Of a DNA stretch of 64,000 nucleotides, positions 47,945 through 56,932 are shown in pieces. Source of the DNA: an uncultured Robinsoniella sp. (GTDB lineage Bacteria; Bacillota; Clostridia; Lachnospirales; Lachnospiraceae); contig UQGG01000022.1 of NCBI GenBank assembly GCA_900540475.1, positions 57,764 to 121,763 of the forward strand. The letters are read 5' to 3'. Made by a program: the position numbers and the translations under genes. How positions within the stretch are numbered: the first letter of the stretch is position 1; each line of letters starts with the position of its first letter. The notes under the pieces are model-generated. The model was given only the letters and a program-made list of their open reading frames with translations. It had not been told where the DNA came from and did not search any database.

Positions 47945-48075
47945 GTGTACGGGCATGAAATGAGCACCGTACCAGAATTTTTTAGATCCGGAAAAGGCAT
48001 GGACTGCATCACCATACCTGACTTTAGATCAATAAAAATAACCAGGGTACAAGGAAATAGATCAAGTTCAATGTT

Positions 48076-48212
48076 AAAATGAGGTAACAGTTCAGACAGG
48101 TATGCGCATACTGTGAGAAAGTGATTCAGGAGTGCAAAAATCCCATCGCGTAAGCGATTATAAATGGATTTTTGCAGTAACAGGGCAGCTTGTCTGAACT
48201 GTTACAAAATGA
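48076..48212 (+). mobile_element. MITE-like palindromic element with possible target duplication
   Basis: Perfect 15-nt inverted repeats lie at 48084-48098 and 48191-48205. Inside are a perfect 11-nt stem (48133-48143 with 48166-48176) and a tip ATCGC-GTAA-GCGAT (48145-48158). AAAATGA occurs immediately outside both ends (48076-48082 and 48206-48212; one extra G on the left), as expected of a target-site duplication. It encodes nothing. It ends 40 nt before the next start codon, so a leader-RNA role is an alternative. Confidence 0.65.
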
Positions 48213-48245
48213 TACCAGTCATGTGGGAAGGAGTGGGATATTTTG

Positions 48246-48983
48246 ATGAAAAAGACGAAATTTAAGTTATACATACTGTCAGCACTGATTTTAATTGTTG
48301 CAGCAGGTTTTCTTTTTACCTGTTTTTCAGGGAAAAATAAAAGGGTTGTGGCTGTAGTAGATGACATTCCTATTTATCAGGAAGAAATTTCATTTGCAGC
48401 ATCCGGGTTACGGCTGTCCATCCGCAATAAATGGATGAATACCTACCACCTGGATTCAGCAGGATTTTCCTGGGAAAAAAGTTATAACGGAGAGGAAAGC
48501 GCTTTAACCTGTGTAATGGATAAGGCTGTCCGGGAAATTGCAGCGGATAAGCTTCTTCAGAAATTGGCACAGGATGAGGGACTGATAAAAGCAATTGATT
48601 ATCCGTCTATTCAAAAGCAGATGGAGAGCGAGAACGCACAGCGCCAGGAGAAAAAGAGCAAAGATGAGGTGTTTTACGGGATTACAAGTTATTCTGAGAG
48701 CCAGTATTATGACTATCTGAACCAGAATTTAAGACTTCAGGTAATCCGGGAATTAAGCGGGGACAAGTCCCTTGCATTATCGGATGAGGAGATGCAGGAG
48801 ATCTACGAAGAGAACCTGGAATATTTCCAGAATGAAGATTTCGAGACGGTGAAGACAAGCGTGGAGGATCTGGGCTTAAAGGAAAAATTTGATCAATATA
48901 TGGAAGATATGCTTGAGAAAGCAGACATTCAAATAAAAAAGCCGGAGGTGATGGAGCAGGCAGTTATGAAGGCAGTGATGTAG
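48246..48983 (+). CDS. SurA-N-like membrane-anchored foldase candidate
   Basis: ATG 48246 gives 245 residues (AAGGAG at 48227). A TTG three nucleotides earlier is possible. One N-terminal transmembrane segment (about 8-28) is followed by a SurA_N/PrsA-type helical chaperone region (VVAVVDDIPIYQEEI start, then long charged helices, SESQYYDYL, LSDEEMQEIYEEN). No parvulin catalytic domain is visible, so peptidyl-prolyl isomerase activity is unlikely. It lies between two giant secreted proteins, 45 nt before the 49029 gene, and may help fold them (inference). Confidence 0.72.
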   Translation: MKKTKFKLYILSALILIVAAGFLFTCFSGKNKRVVAVVDDIPIYQEEISFAASGLRLSIRNKWMNTYHLDSAGFSWEKSYNGEESALTCVMDKAVREIAADKLLQKLAQDEGLIKAIDYPSIQKQMESENAQRQEKKSKDEVFYGITSYSESQYYDYLNQNLRLQVIRELSGDKSLALSDEEMQEIYEENLEYFQNEDFETVKTSVEDLGLKEKFDQYMEDMLEKADIQIKKPEVMEQAVMKAVM

Positions 48984-49028
48984 CGAAAAATATAGGCTGG
49001 CTATATCAGAAAAAAGGAGGAAAAATTG

Positions 49029-52000
49029 ATGAGATTGAAAAAGCAATGGACCGCCAGAGCGATGAGCGTTCTTCTGGCATGTACGATGACCGTTTCCGGT
49101 CTGCCGGCTATGGCACACGCAGCGGAGACAGAAAGTGCGGCAGAGGCTGTGACAGAAACGGAGACAGAAAGTGCGGCAGAGGCTGTGACAGAAACGGGGG
49201 CAGAAGGTGCGGCAGAGGCAGGTACGCAGGAACAGCATGGTTACCAGGCAGTGGTAAAGGAATACGCACCTGTAGCTGATGGAACCGTCTATTATGTAGA
49301 TAGTGAGGCTGGAAGCGATGAAAATGATGGAACATCGCCCGGAAAGGCATTTCAGACTTTGGATAAAGTGAATGGTGTGGAGCTGAAGCCGGGGGATTCC
49401 ATTCTGCTGAAAAAAGGAAGTATTTTTGATAACCAGCGGCTGTATCCAAAGGGTAAAGGAACGGAAGAAAGACCAATTCTGATCAGCAGCTACGGCGAAG
49501 GAAATATGCCCGTAATTAACGCAGGCGGTTTTCGTAAAAACGGTGGGACCAACGAAGATGGAACACCAAAATACGACGGGCATAAAGAGGCAATTTTGAT
49601 TGAAAACATGGAATACACCACGGTTACCGGTATTGAAGTAACCAATGACGATGATTTCACGGTAAACTGGCAGTCCGGTGCATCCAACAAGGATGATGAA
49701 CTTCCAAGAAGGCTGGGTATCCATGTAACGGTGGATGAACGTGCAGCAGATACCTATAAAGGGCTGGAAGACCGTTCTTATAAAGGCGTTGTAATAGACG
49801 GATGTTATGTCCATGATGTTGACGGCAATGAAAACAGAGGCGTAAATAAGGTAGACGGTGGTATTGGAATCGAGGTTATTTTTAGTTCCAAAGCAGGAGT
49901 TTATCCGTATTTTGACGGTGTAACCATTCAAAATAACCGGATTGAAAAATGTGACCGTACCGGAATTAAAGGAATTCGTATCTCTGATTTAGATAACTTC
50001 AAGCACAATGATCCGAATAAAAGCGATTATGATCCCAATAACGATGCGGATAACAATGGCGCCAATGACGGCTCCCGAAGCAACAATATCCGTTACAAAG
50101 ACCAGGCGCAGAGAAACTATAAGGTTCTCAACAATGACGTATCCGATATCGGAGGAGACGGAATCCTGGTATGTGAGACAAAAGGAGCAATTGTAGAAAA
50201 TAACTTACTGCACAACCATACTATGCGCGCCACTCCCGGAGCCAATGCAGGAATATGGTCCTGGAATGCATTTGACACATTGTTCCGATATAACGAAAGT
50301 TATGGGGGACCGTCTTATAATCAGGATGGATGTTCATATGACAGTGATTATTACAGTGCAGGTACAATATTTGAATATAACTACAGTCATGATACTCCAA
50401 TGGGATTCATGCTGTTAATGGGGGGTAACGATACAGATGTTATCCGTTATAATTTAAGCCAAAATGATGGTATGGTAATGAGGCACATTGCGGCAGGGAG
50501 CAGCACGCCAAGTTATGTCTATAACAATGTATTTTATTACAATGGAGATAACTGGAAGTGGTCTTTGGGATCCCCTAATTCCGTAGCATCAAACTGGAAT
50601 TTCTACAACAATATATTCTACAACACCAGTACCAAGAGCAACGGCGAATGGGGCAATGTGGACTGGTCTAAGGCAGGGGTTGCTGGCAACCTGGTCTATA
50701 ATGCCACTGGAACTTATTCCGAAAATGAAATTGCCGGTGCAATACACGGTGATCCGGAATTTTTAAATCCCGGAGGAGGCGCAGACCGGGCAAATGGAAA
50801 TAAGGATAATATCTGGTCCACACTGGAAGCTTACCAGGTCAAGGACAGCTCTGCAGCCATTGGTGCAGGTACCTATGTAAATGTAGTGCCGCAGACCAAA
50901 CAGTCCAATGCAGGGCAGTGGGATTATACATCTGACCGTAATGCAACGAAAGATTTCTACGGAAATCCGCTTTATAACGGAGTACCGGATATTGGAATTC
51001 ACGAGACAACAGCTGAAAGCAGCCGTGATTTTACAATTGAAAAAAATGCTGTTTACCGTGTTATGAATACCGGTCAAATGTCTTATCTGGAAATAAGCGG
51101 CAGTGAACTGGTGTTAAATAAATCGGAAGATAATAATCAGGGATTCAAGCTTGTGGGAACAAATGACGGGGTTAAGATCCGCATTTGGGATTCGGAAGCC
51201 AACAGCTATCAGTATCTGGCTTTAGTCAAAGATGCATTTGCTTTATCCGAGACAGAGCAGACCGTCTGGCAGACCGAGGACCTGCACAATGGATTGTTCC
51301 GCATTCATGCAGGTGATCAGTATCTGAGCCTGGCAGATGGAAAAGTCACAGCAGAGGCAGCAGCAGATACGGCGGCACAGCAGTGGTATCTGAAACTGGA
51401 AGAACATTCTTCCTCCTTTAATACCGGAGGAGGTGAAGTGGAAGGATTTTCTCCGGATCAGGCATTTGAAGAAGAAAAAGGGCAGTCCGGTTATTATGGC
51501 GAAGTCAAACAGGTCAGCGGGACCATTGCAGGAGCAGAGGAAGTTTATAACACCGCCCTTACCGGTTCTGAATTTGGTTACAAAATCTTTGCAAAACAGG
51601 GCGAATATAACGTAAAATTAAATTTTGCCGAGTTAGAAAATGTAAAGGACAGAACCTTTGATATACTGGTAAATGGGGAACCATATGAGGTCTATTCCGT
51701 TACCGGTGTCAGCGCAGTAAAAGAAATCGGCTCCGTTTATCCGGTGGACGGCATCATTGATATCCGCCTGGTGGGTGCATACAATGGAGACGGAGACTTA
51801 ACAGAGGCAATCTTAAACGGTATTTCACTGGAAAGAAATGCAATGTCAGATGTAAATATGCGTCTGAACTGCGGCGGCGAAGCGTTTGACGGCTTATACG
51901 CAGACTCCCTATTCCCGGCAGGCGGCAGCGGATATTACGGAGAAAATACAAAGACAGAGACAGGCGCCAGTCTTCCGGACCCGGATGCAGGAATGGGAAC

Positions 52001-55000
52001 GGTTCTCAAGTCTGCAAGGTCAGGCGAGGACTTTGGATATAAATTTAAAGCCCAGCCCGGCAATTACCGGGTAAAATTATATTTTAATGAAGTAACGGAG
52101 GAAGAACATATCTTTGATGTAACCATTAACGGTAAAACAGTCAAAGAAAACTTCAACATCAAAGAAGCGGCGGGAGGAAAAGAGAAAGCGGTGGATATTA
52201 CCGCATATACCGAATCCCAGAACGGATCGATTGAGATTCACTTTACCGGCAAAGAGGGAACTTCAGCAATGGTCAATGCCATTGTAGCGGAACCATATGC
52301 AGGTATCGAGGGTGATAATCTGGCAGTTGGAAAAACAGTGAGAGCCAGCTCCGAAAAGGGCACCAACACGGCAGTCAAGGCGATTGATGATAACCAGTCC
52401 ACACGCTGGTCTGCACAGGATGACGGAGAGCAGTGGTATCAGGTGGATCTGGGTAAGAACTACATGATTAACAATGTGGCAGTAGACTGGACTCCGGGGG
52501 CATATGCCACCAAATACCGTGTGGAAATCTCGGAAGATGGAGTGGACTTCACTGCGGCGGCATCTGTCAATGCGGCATTGCCGGGATTAAATGTAACCAC
52601 ACTGGATTCCGAAGTGGCACGTTACATCCGTATTACAGGAGAAGAGAAAAATGATTCCTGGGGAATCTCCATGACAGAGCTTGGCGTGTACGGTACGGAA
52701 GTGCGCGGAAATGCCAGTGTAAATGTTGCCACCAATCATGTAGAAGGCACAGAGTATGATTACAATCTGAACATCGGTGCCCAAAATATCTACAAGCGTT
52801 ACAAAACAATGACGGTTAAGATGACTTATGACAGCCGGAATGCGGAGTATGTGGAGTCAAAGACAGATTTAAATACGGCTTCGCTGGTACACGTATCCAC
52901 TTCAGAGCCGGATCTTACGGACCCGGAAAATGCAGTGGTGACATCTGTCTTCAGCATTAAAAAAGCGGATGGATTTATGGAGGCAGGAGAAATTTTATCC
53001 GCCAGATTTAAGGCATTAAGCCAGGAGAAAACACCGGTCTTTACAGAAATCGCCCTTACCAATGCGGCAGGACATGCAACCAGCCTTCCGGTGAAGAAAG
53101 TATTTATTCCCGATGAGGTAAGCAAAGAGCTGTTAACCGCATTTATTGCAGAGGCAGTTGTTCTTCATGATGAAGCTGTCACAGGCGACATGCGCGGACA
53201 GTACCCCAAAGAAGCAAAAGATGCATTCCATAAAGGGATTCTGGCAGCACAGGCAACGGCAGAGAACCCGAATTCAACGGCAGACAGCTATAAAGAGTCT
53301 TACCTGGCGCTGGAGGAAGCGGTGACCGTATTTAAGAACAGCGTAATAGTTGCCAAATATACAAATTACCACAGGGATTATGAAATTGATACAGAAGCAA
53401 ACTATTCCGGCGGAACAGCCACAGTAGAAAACCAGGCTCTTAAACTGAGCTTATCAGGTGGCGGAAAAGTTCATGTAACAGACCAGGATTCCACCCCGTT
53501 AAAAGAAGGTACTTATTATACTAGGTTCTCCGTCAACAACTTATCTGACCAGACCAGGTTTGTAATTAAGCTTACTTCCGGGAACGAGATTGTAGTGGGA
53601 ATTGACGGAAGCAGCAACTGGTTCTGGGAAGACGGTAAAACCTATGGATATTTTAAAGGCTTTGGCGTAAGCGTTAATACAGAATATGAATTACAGGTGA
53701 ACCTGGTTATGACCGGAGCCAATACCTGTACCTTAGAGCCAGTTATAAATGGAGTTTCCCTTGGAAAATCCGGAAATATTTATCACGACGGCGCTGCCGG
53801 CAGGGCAGGATTCTCCACCAGAAATGTGGCAAGAACCTTTACCGTTAAAGAATTCTATTTCACAAATGCACCAAAACACGTGATTCAAGTGACATCTTCG
53901 GGAAAAGGAAGTGTCAGCCAGACCGGCGAAGTGACTGCATTTGAAGAAGCGGACAAGACATTTATCTTTACCCTGGAAGAAGGAGAAAGCCTCACCAAAG
54001 TACTGGTTGACGGAGAGGATGTAACAGAAAAGGTAGTGGATAACGCATATACCTTTGCCTATATCCGGGATGACTATACGCTGGAAGTAACATTTACAGG
54101 AGACGGCGGCAGCGGAGAAGAGGAAGAAAAGGTTACTTACCACCAGGACTACAACGTAGAAGATACGGCTGACTATGCAGGAAACCTCATAGAAAGCAGT
54201 GTAGTAGAGGAAGACGGCGTAAAGATTAAGCTGAAAAAGGGCAGTGACAGTAATTTCCCAATGGCAATTGACTCAAACGCTCCGGAAATTACAGAAGGAA
54301 CTTTCTATACCAGGTTTGCAATTGATGACCTGAATGATCAGAATCTGTTTGATATTAAAACCGGAGACGGCGGATTTATCCGCATTGGATACGAAGTAGA
54401 TACCCAGGCGGCATCCCCAAGAGCAGCATGGTTCTACGATAAGTCCGGCAATAATCCGGGATGGGGAGATTTTAACCAGTCAACCCCGCTTACGGCAAAT
54501 GAAGAACATGAGTTAAAAGTAACGTTTACCAAAAACGGAACAGCAAATTATGACATTACACTATGGGTGGATGGCGAAAACCTGGGAACAAAGACATTAG
54601 CTTATGCACAGACTCCCGGAAAGTTTGGGTTTGGTGCCAGAAGAACGAGCAAGACTTATACAGTCAAAGAGGTTTATTACACCACAGAAGAGGAATACAA
54701 GATCGATGTAACCGCAGGGGAACACGGTTTTGCAAGCCAGGAAGGTGATGTGACGGTATTCGGATTGAGCAGCAAGACCATTTTCTTCACACCGGATGCC
54801 GGCTATGAGGTAGATCAGGTACTGGCAGATGGCGCTGTAACAGAAGTAAGCGATAATCAATATACCTTTACGGATATTAACGGAAATCATACCCTGGCAG
54901 TATCCTTTAAAGAGACAAAAGCACCTGTTGTTGACAAATCAGCGCTGCAGAGCCTGTACGATGCAAACACAGGGAAAATTGCGGAAGATTATACACCGGA

Positions 55001-56798
55001 GAGCTGGTCAGCGTTTGACTTGGCAATGAAAGCAGCAAAAGAGATACTGGACAGCGAAACAGCAGACCAGGCGGCAGTAGATGCGGCGAAGAAAGCGTTA
55101 GAAGCGGCAGCCGAAGGTCTGACAGCGGCAGAACCGCAGCCAGTTGATAAAACGGAGTTACAGGGATTGTATGATAACAATACCGGTAAAAAAGCCGAAG
55201 ATTACACCCAGGAGAGCTGGAACACCTTTGACTTGGCAATGAAAGCAGCAAAAGAGATACTGGACAGCGAAACAGCAGACCAGGACGCAGTGGATGCGGC
55301 AAAAGCAGCGCTGGAAACCGCAATTAAAGGTCTGGTTCCGGCTGAAATTCCGGTTCCGGCAGATAAATCAGAACTACAGGCACTCTATGACCAGAATGCT
55401 GATAAAGCACCAGAAGATTACACACCGGACAGCTATGCAGTATTCCATGGTGCAATGAAAGCGGCAAAAGGGGTACTGGACAATGAAACAGCCACTCAGG
55501 AGGATGTAGATCAGGCAATACAGACATTAAGAGATGCCATAGCACAGCTGAAAGAAGCAGGCTCAGAAGAAGATATCAAAGAAGCGCTCCGGTTACTCTA
55601 TGAAGCGAATACTACAAGAGAAGAAGGCAGATATACGCCGGAATCCTGGAACGTATTTGCAGATGCCATGGATGAGGCAAAACGGGTTCTGGATGATCAG
55701 GAAGCAGTACAGGAACAGGTGGATCAGGCAAAAGATGGACTGCAGAGCGCAATTGACGGATTGGTTATCAAAGATCCGGTTCCGGAAGTAAATAAAACAG
55801 CCCTTAAGAATCTGTTTGATGCAAATACCGGAAAAGACCAGTCAAAATATACAAAGGACAGCTGGACTGCATTTGTAAATGCCATGAATCAGGCGGAAGC
55901 AGTGCTGAATGACGGGGAAGCAGCCCAGGAACAGGTTGACACAGCTTATGCAGAATTAGAAAAAGCGGCGGCAGGGCTTACACAAATTCCGGCACCCGTT
56001 ATAAAAGTAACCGGGGTAAGTCTGGACAAGACAGCAGTGAGCTTTACCAGAGCAGGGGAAACCGCACAGTTACGGGCACAGGTTGCTCCGGCAGATGCGT
56101 CAGACAGGAGAGTAACCTGGAAATCCAAAAACAAAAACATTGCAACTGTTGATGCAAAGGGAAAAGTAACGGCAGTCGGAAACGGAAGTACCAGGATCAC
56201 CGTTACCACAAAAGATGGGAAAAAGACAGCAGAATGTACAGTCAAAGTACAGATTGTGAAAAAACCGGCAAAAGTAACCGGAACAAAGGTTAGCAAGACC
56301 ACAAAGACAACCCTAACCCTATCCTGGAATAAGGTCAAAGGCGCTGATTCTTACAAAGTATATGTCTATAAGTCCAATAAGAAGTGGAAAGACTTTGAAA
56401 CCACAAAGAAAACAAGCATTACTTTAAAAGGGTTATCGGCAGGCACAAAATATACAGTGAAGGTTGCGGCAGTGAATAAAGGCGGCAGAGGAGCTTACTC
56501 CACAGGAGCTTCTGCAGCAACAAGACCGTCAGCCGCCAGATTAAGCACCATTAAAAAGAATGGTTCTGGCAGTGTAAAACTATCTTATAGTAAAGTCAAT
56601 GGCGCCCGCTACGACATTTATATGAAGACCGGTAAAGGTGATTACCGGAAAGTAACCACATCTTCCAAAACAAATGCAGTGGTAAAAGGACTGAAAAAAG
56701 GAAAAACCTGTCGTTTTAAAGTGCGTACCTTTATCAGGACGAAGGGAAAGAATTACTATGGAAGTGATTCAAATGTAATGAAGTATCAGGTAAAGTAA
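49029..56798 (+). CDS. Giant secreted right-handed beta-helix protein with malectin, F5/8C, FIVAR, BIG2 and FN3 modules
   Basis: ATG 49029 (AAGGAGG 8 nt upstream) gives 2589 residues with a signal peptide ending near AHA (about 31), then a 12-residue ETES/AAEAVT tandem repeat. Order: right-handed beta-helix (about 87-657; starts VYYVDSEAGSDENDGT), ricin-like beta-trefoil (672-790), two malectin-like domains (797-1090), F5/8C (1094-1224), cohesin-like (1227-1359), two LamG-like jelly rolls (1440-1614, 1700-1887) each followed by an InlB-like repeat, five FIVAR repeats (1967-2317), BIG2 (2320-2410) and two FN3 domains. The beta-helix could be a polysaccharide lyase or a GH of the beta-helix class; catalytic residues cannot be assigned. 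No LPXTG. Confidence 0.82.
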   Translation: MRLKKQWTARAMSVLLACTMTVSGLPAMAHAAETESAAEAVTETETESAAEAVTETGAEGAAEAGTQEQHGYQAVVKEYAPVADGTVYYVDSEAGSDENDGTSPGKAFQTLDKVNGVELKPGDSILLKKGSIFDNQRLYPKGKGTEERPILISSYGEGNMPVINAGGFRKNGGTNEDGTPKYDGHKEAILIENMEYTTVTGIEVTNDDDFTVNWQSGASNKDDELPRRLGIHVTVDERAADTYKGLEDRSYKGVVIDGCYVHDVDGNENRGVNKVDGGIGIEVIFSSKAGVYPYFDGVTIQNNRIEKCDRTGIKGIRISDLDNFKHNDPNKSDYDPNNDADNNGANDGSRSNNIRYKDQAQRNYKVLNNDVSDIGGDGILVCETKGAIVENNLLHNHTMRATPGANAGIWSWNAFDTLFRYNESYGGPSYNQDGCSYDSDYYSAGTIFEYNYSHDTPMGFMLLMGGNDTDVIRYNLSQNDGMVMRHIAAGSSTPSYVYNNVFYYNGDNWKWSLGSPNSVASNWNFYNNIFYNTSTKSNGEWGNVDWSKAGVAGNLVYNATGTYSENEIAGAIHGDPEFLNPGGGADRANGNKDNIWSTLEAYQVKDSSAAIGAGTYVNVVPQTKQSNAGQWDYTSDRNATKDFYGNPLYNGVPDIGIHETTAESSRDFTIEKNAVYRVMNTGQMSYLEISGSELVLNKSEDNNQGFKLVGTNDGVKIRIWDSEANSYQYLALVKDAFALSETEQTVWQTEDLHNGLFRIHAGDQYLSLADGKVTAEAAADTAAQQWYLKLEEHSSSFNTGGGEVEGFSPDQAFEEEKGQSGYYGEVKQVSGTIAGAEEVYNTALTGSEFGYKIFAKQGEYNVKLNFAELENVKDRTFDILVNGEPYEVYSVTGVSAVKEIGSVYPVDGIIDIRLVGAYNGDGDLTEAILNGISLERNAMSDVNMRLNCGGEAFDGLYADSLFPAGGSGYYGENTKTETGASLPDPDAGMGTVLKSARSGEDFGYKFKAQPGNYRVKLYFNEVTEEEHIFDVTINGKTVKENFNIKEAAGGKEKAVDITAYTESQNGSIEIHFTGKEGTSAMVNAIVAEPYAGIEGDNLAVGKTVRASSEKGTNTAVKAIDDNQSTRWSAQDDGEQWYQVDLGKNYMINNVAVDWTPGAYATKYRVEISEDGVDFTAAASVNAALPGLNVTTLDSEVARYIRITGEEKNDSWGISMTELGVYGTEVRGNASVNVATNHVEGTEYDYNLNIGAQNIYKRYKTMTVKMTYDSRNAEYVESKTDLNTASLVHVSTSEPDLTDPENAVVTSVFSIKKADGFMEAGEILSARFKALSQEKTPVFTEIALTNAAGHATSLPVKKVFIPDEVSKELLTAFIAEAVVLHDEAVTGDMRGQYPKEAKDAFHKGILAAQATAENPNSTADSYKESYLALEEAVTVFKNSVIVAKYTNYHRDYEIDTEANYSGGTATVENQALKLSLSGGGKVHVTDQDSTPLKEGTYYTRFSVNNLSDQTRFVIKLTSGNEIVVGIDGSSNWFWEDGKTYGYFKGFGVSVNTEYELQVNLVMTGANTCTLEPVINGVSLGKSGNIYHDGAAGRAGFSTRNVARTFTVKEFYFTNAPKHVIQVTSSGKGSVSQTGEVTAFEEADKTFIFTLEEGESLTKVLVDGEDVTEKVVDNAYTFAYIRDDYTLEVTFTGDGGSGEEEEKVTYHQDYNVEDTADYAGNLIESSVVEEDGVKIKLKKGSDSNFPMAIDSNAPEITEGTFYTRFAIDDLNDQNLFDIKTGDGGFIRIGYEVDTQAASPRAAWFYDKSGNNPGWGDFNQSTPLTANEEHELKVTFTKNGTANYDITLWVDGENLGTKTLAYAQTPGKFGFGARRTSKTYTVKEVYYTTEEEYKIDVTAGEHGFASQEGDVTVFGLSSKTIFFTPDAGYEVDQVLADGAVTEVSDNQYTFTDINGNHTLAVSFKETKAPVVDKSALQSLYDANTGKIAEDYTPESWSAFDLAMKAAKEILDSETADQAAVDAAKKALEAAAEGLTAAEPQPVDKTELQGLYDNNTGKKAEDYTQESWNTFDLAMKAAKEILDSETADQDAVDAAKAALETAIKGLVPAEIPVPADKSELQALYDQNADKAPEDYTPDSYAVFHGAMKAAKGVLDNETATQEDVDQAIQTLRDAIAQLKEAGSEEDIKEALRLLYEANTTREEGRYTPESWNVFADAMDEAKRVLDDQEAVQEQVDQAKDGLQSAIDGLVIKDPVPEVNKTALKNLFDANTGKDQSKYTKDSWTAFVNAMNQAEAVLNDGEAAQEQVDTAYAELEKAAAGLTQIPAPVIKVTGVSLDKTAVSFTRAGETAQLRAQVAPADASDRRVTWKSKNKNIATVDAKGKVTAVGNGSTRITVTTKDGKKTAECTVKVQIVKKPAKVTGTKVSKTTKTTLTLSWNKVKGADSYKVYVYKSNKKWKDFETTKKTSITLKGLSAGTKYTVKVAAVNKGGRGAYSTGASAATRPSAARLSTIKKNGSGSVKLSYSKVNGARYDIYMKTGKGDYRKVTTSSKTNAVVKGLKKGKTCRFKVRTFIRTKGKNYYGSDSNVMKYQVK
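49125..49220 (+). repeat. 36-nt tandem repeat in the signal-proximal region
   Basis: Two identical 36-nt units (49125-49160 and 49161-49196), plus a degenerate partial third, encode the ETESAAEAVTET repeat. Confidence 0.85.
55014..55284 (+). repeat. 58-nt exact direct repeat in FIVAR units 1 and 2
   Basis: 55014-55071 and 55227-55284 are identical over 58 nt, 213 nt (71 codons) apart, showing recent duplication of one FIVAR unit. Confidence 0.85.
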
Positions 56799-56820
56799 GA
56801 ATTTAGATCAAAGAGTTTAT

Positions 56821-56893
56821 CATGTACCCTCAATCATCTGATAATGTATCAAGAAATCAAACTTTTGTGCATAGTCCGGATTGAGGGTACATG
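56821..56893 (+). promoter_or_regulatory. Perfect 14-nt inverted repeat ahead of the sugar importer
   Basis: CATGTACCCTCAAT (56821-56834) is exactly inverse to 56880-56893, with 45 nt between. No T-run follows, but a -10-like TAGAAT (56895-56900) touches the right arm. It ends 39 nt before the start codon, so an operator or a leader structure is likely. Confidence 0.6.
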
Positions 56894-56932
56894 GTAGAAT
56901 ACAGTTACAAAGTGAAAGGGAGGAAACAAATA

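Noticed and set aside
48876..49931. 351-residue minus-strand reading frame
   Set aside because: It lies opposite the start of the well-supported beta-helix gene and the 36-nt repeat, has cysteine-rich low-complexity sequence, and has no ribosome site or family match.
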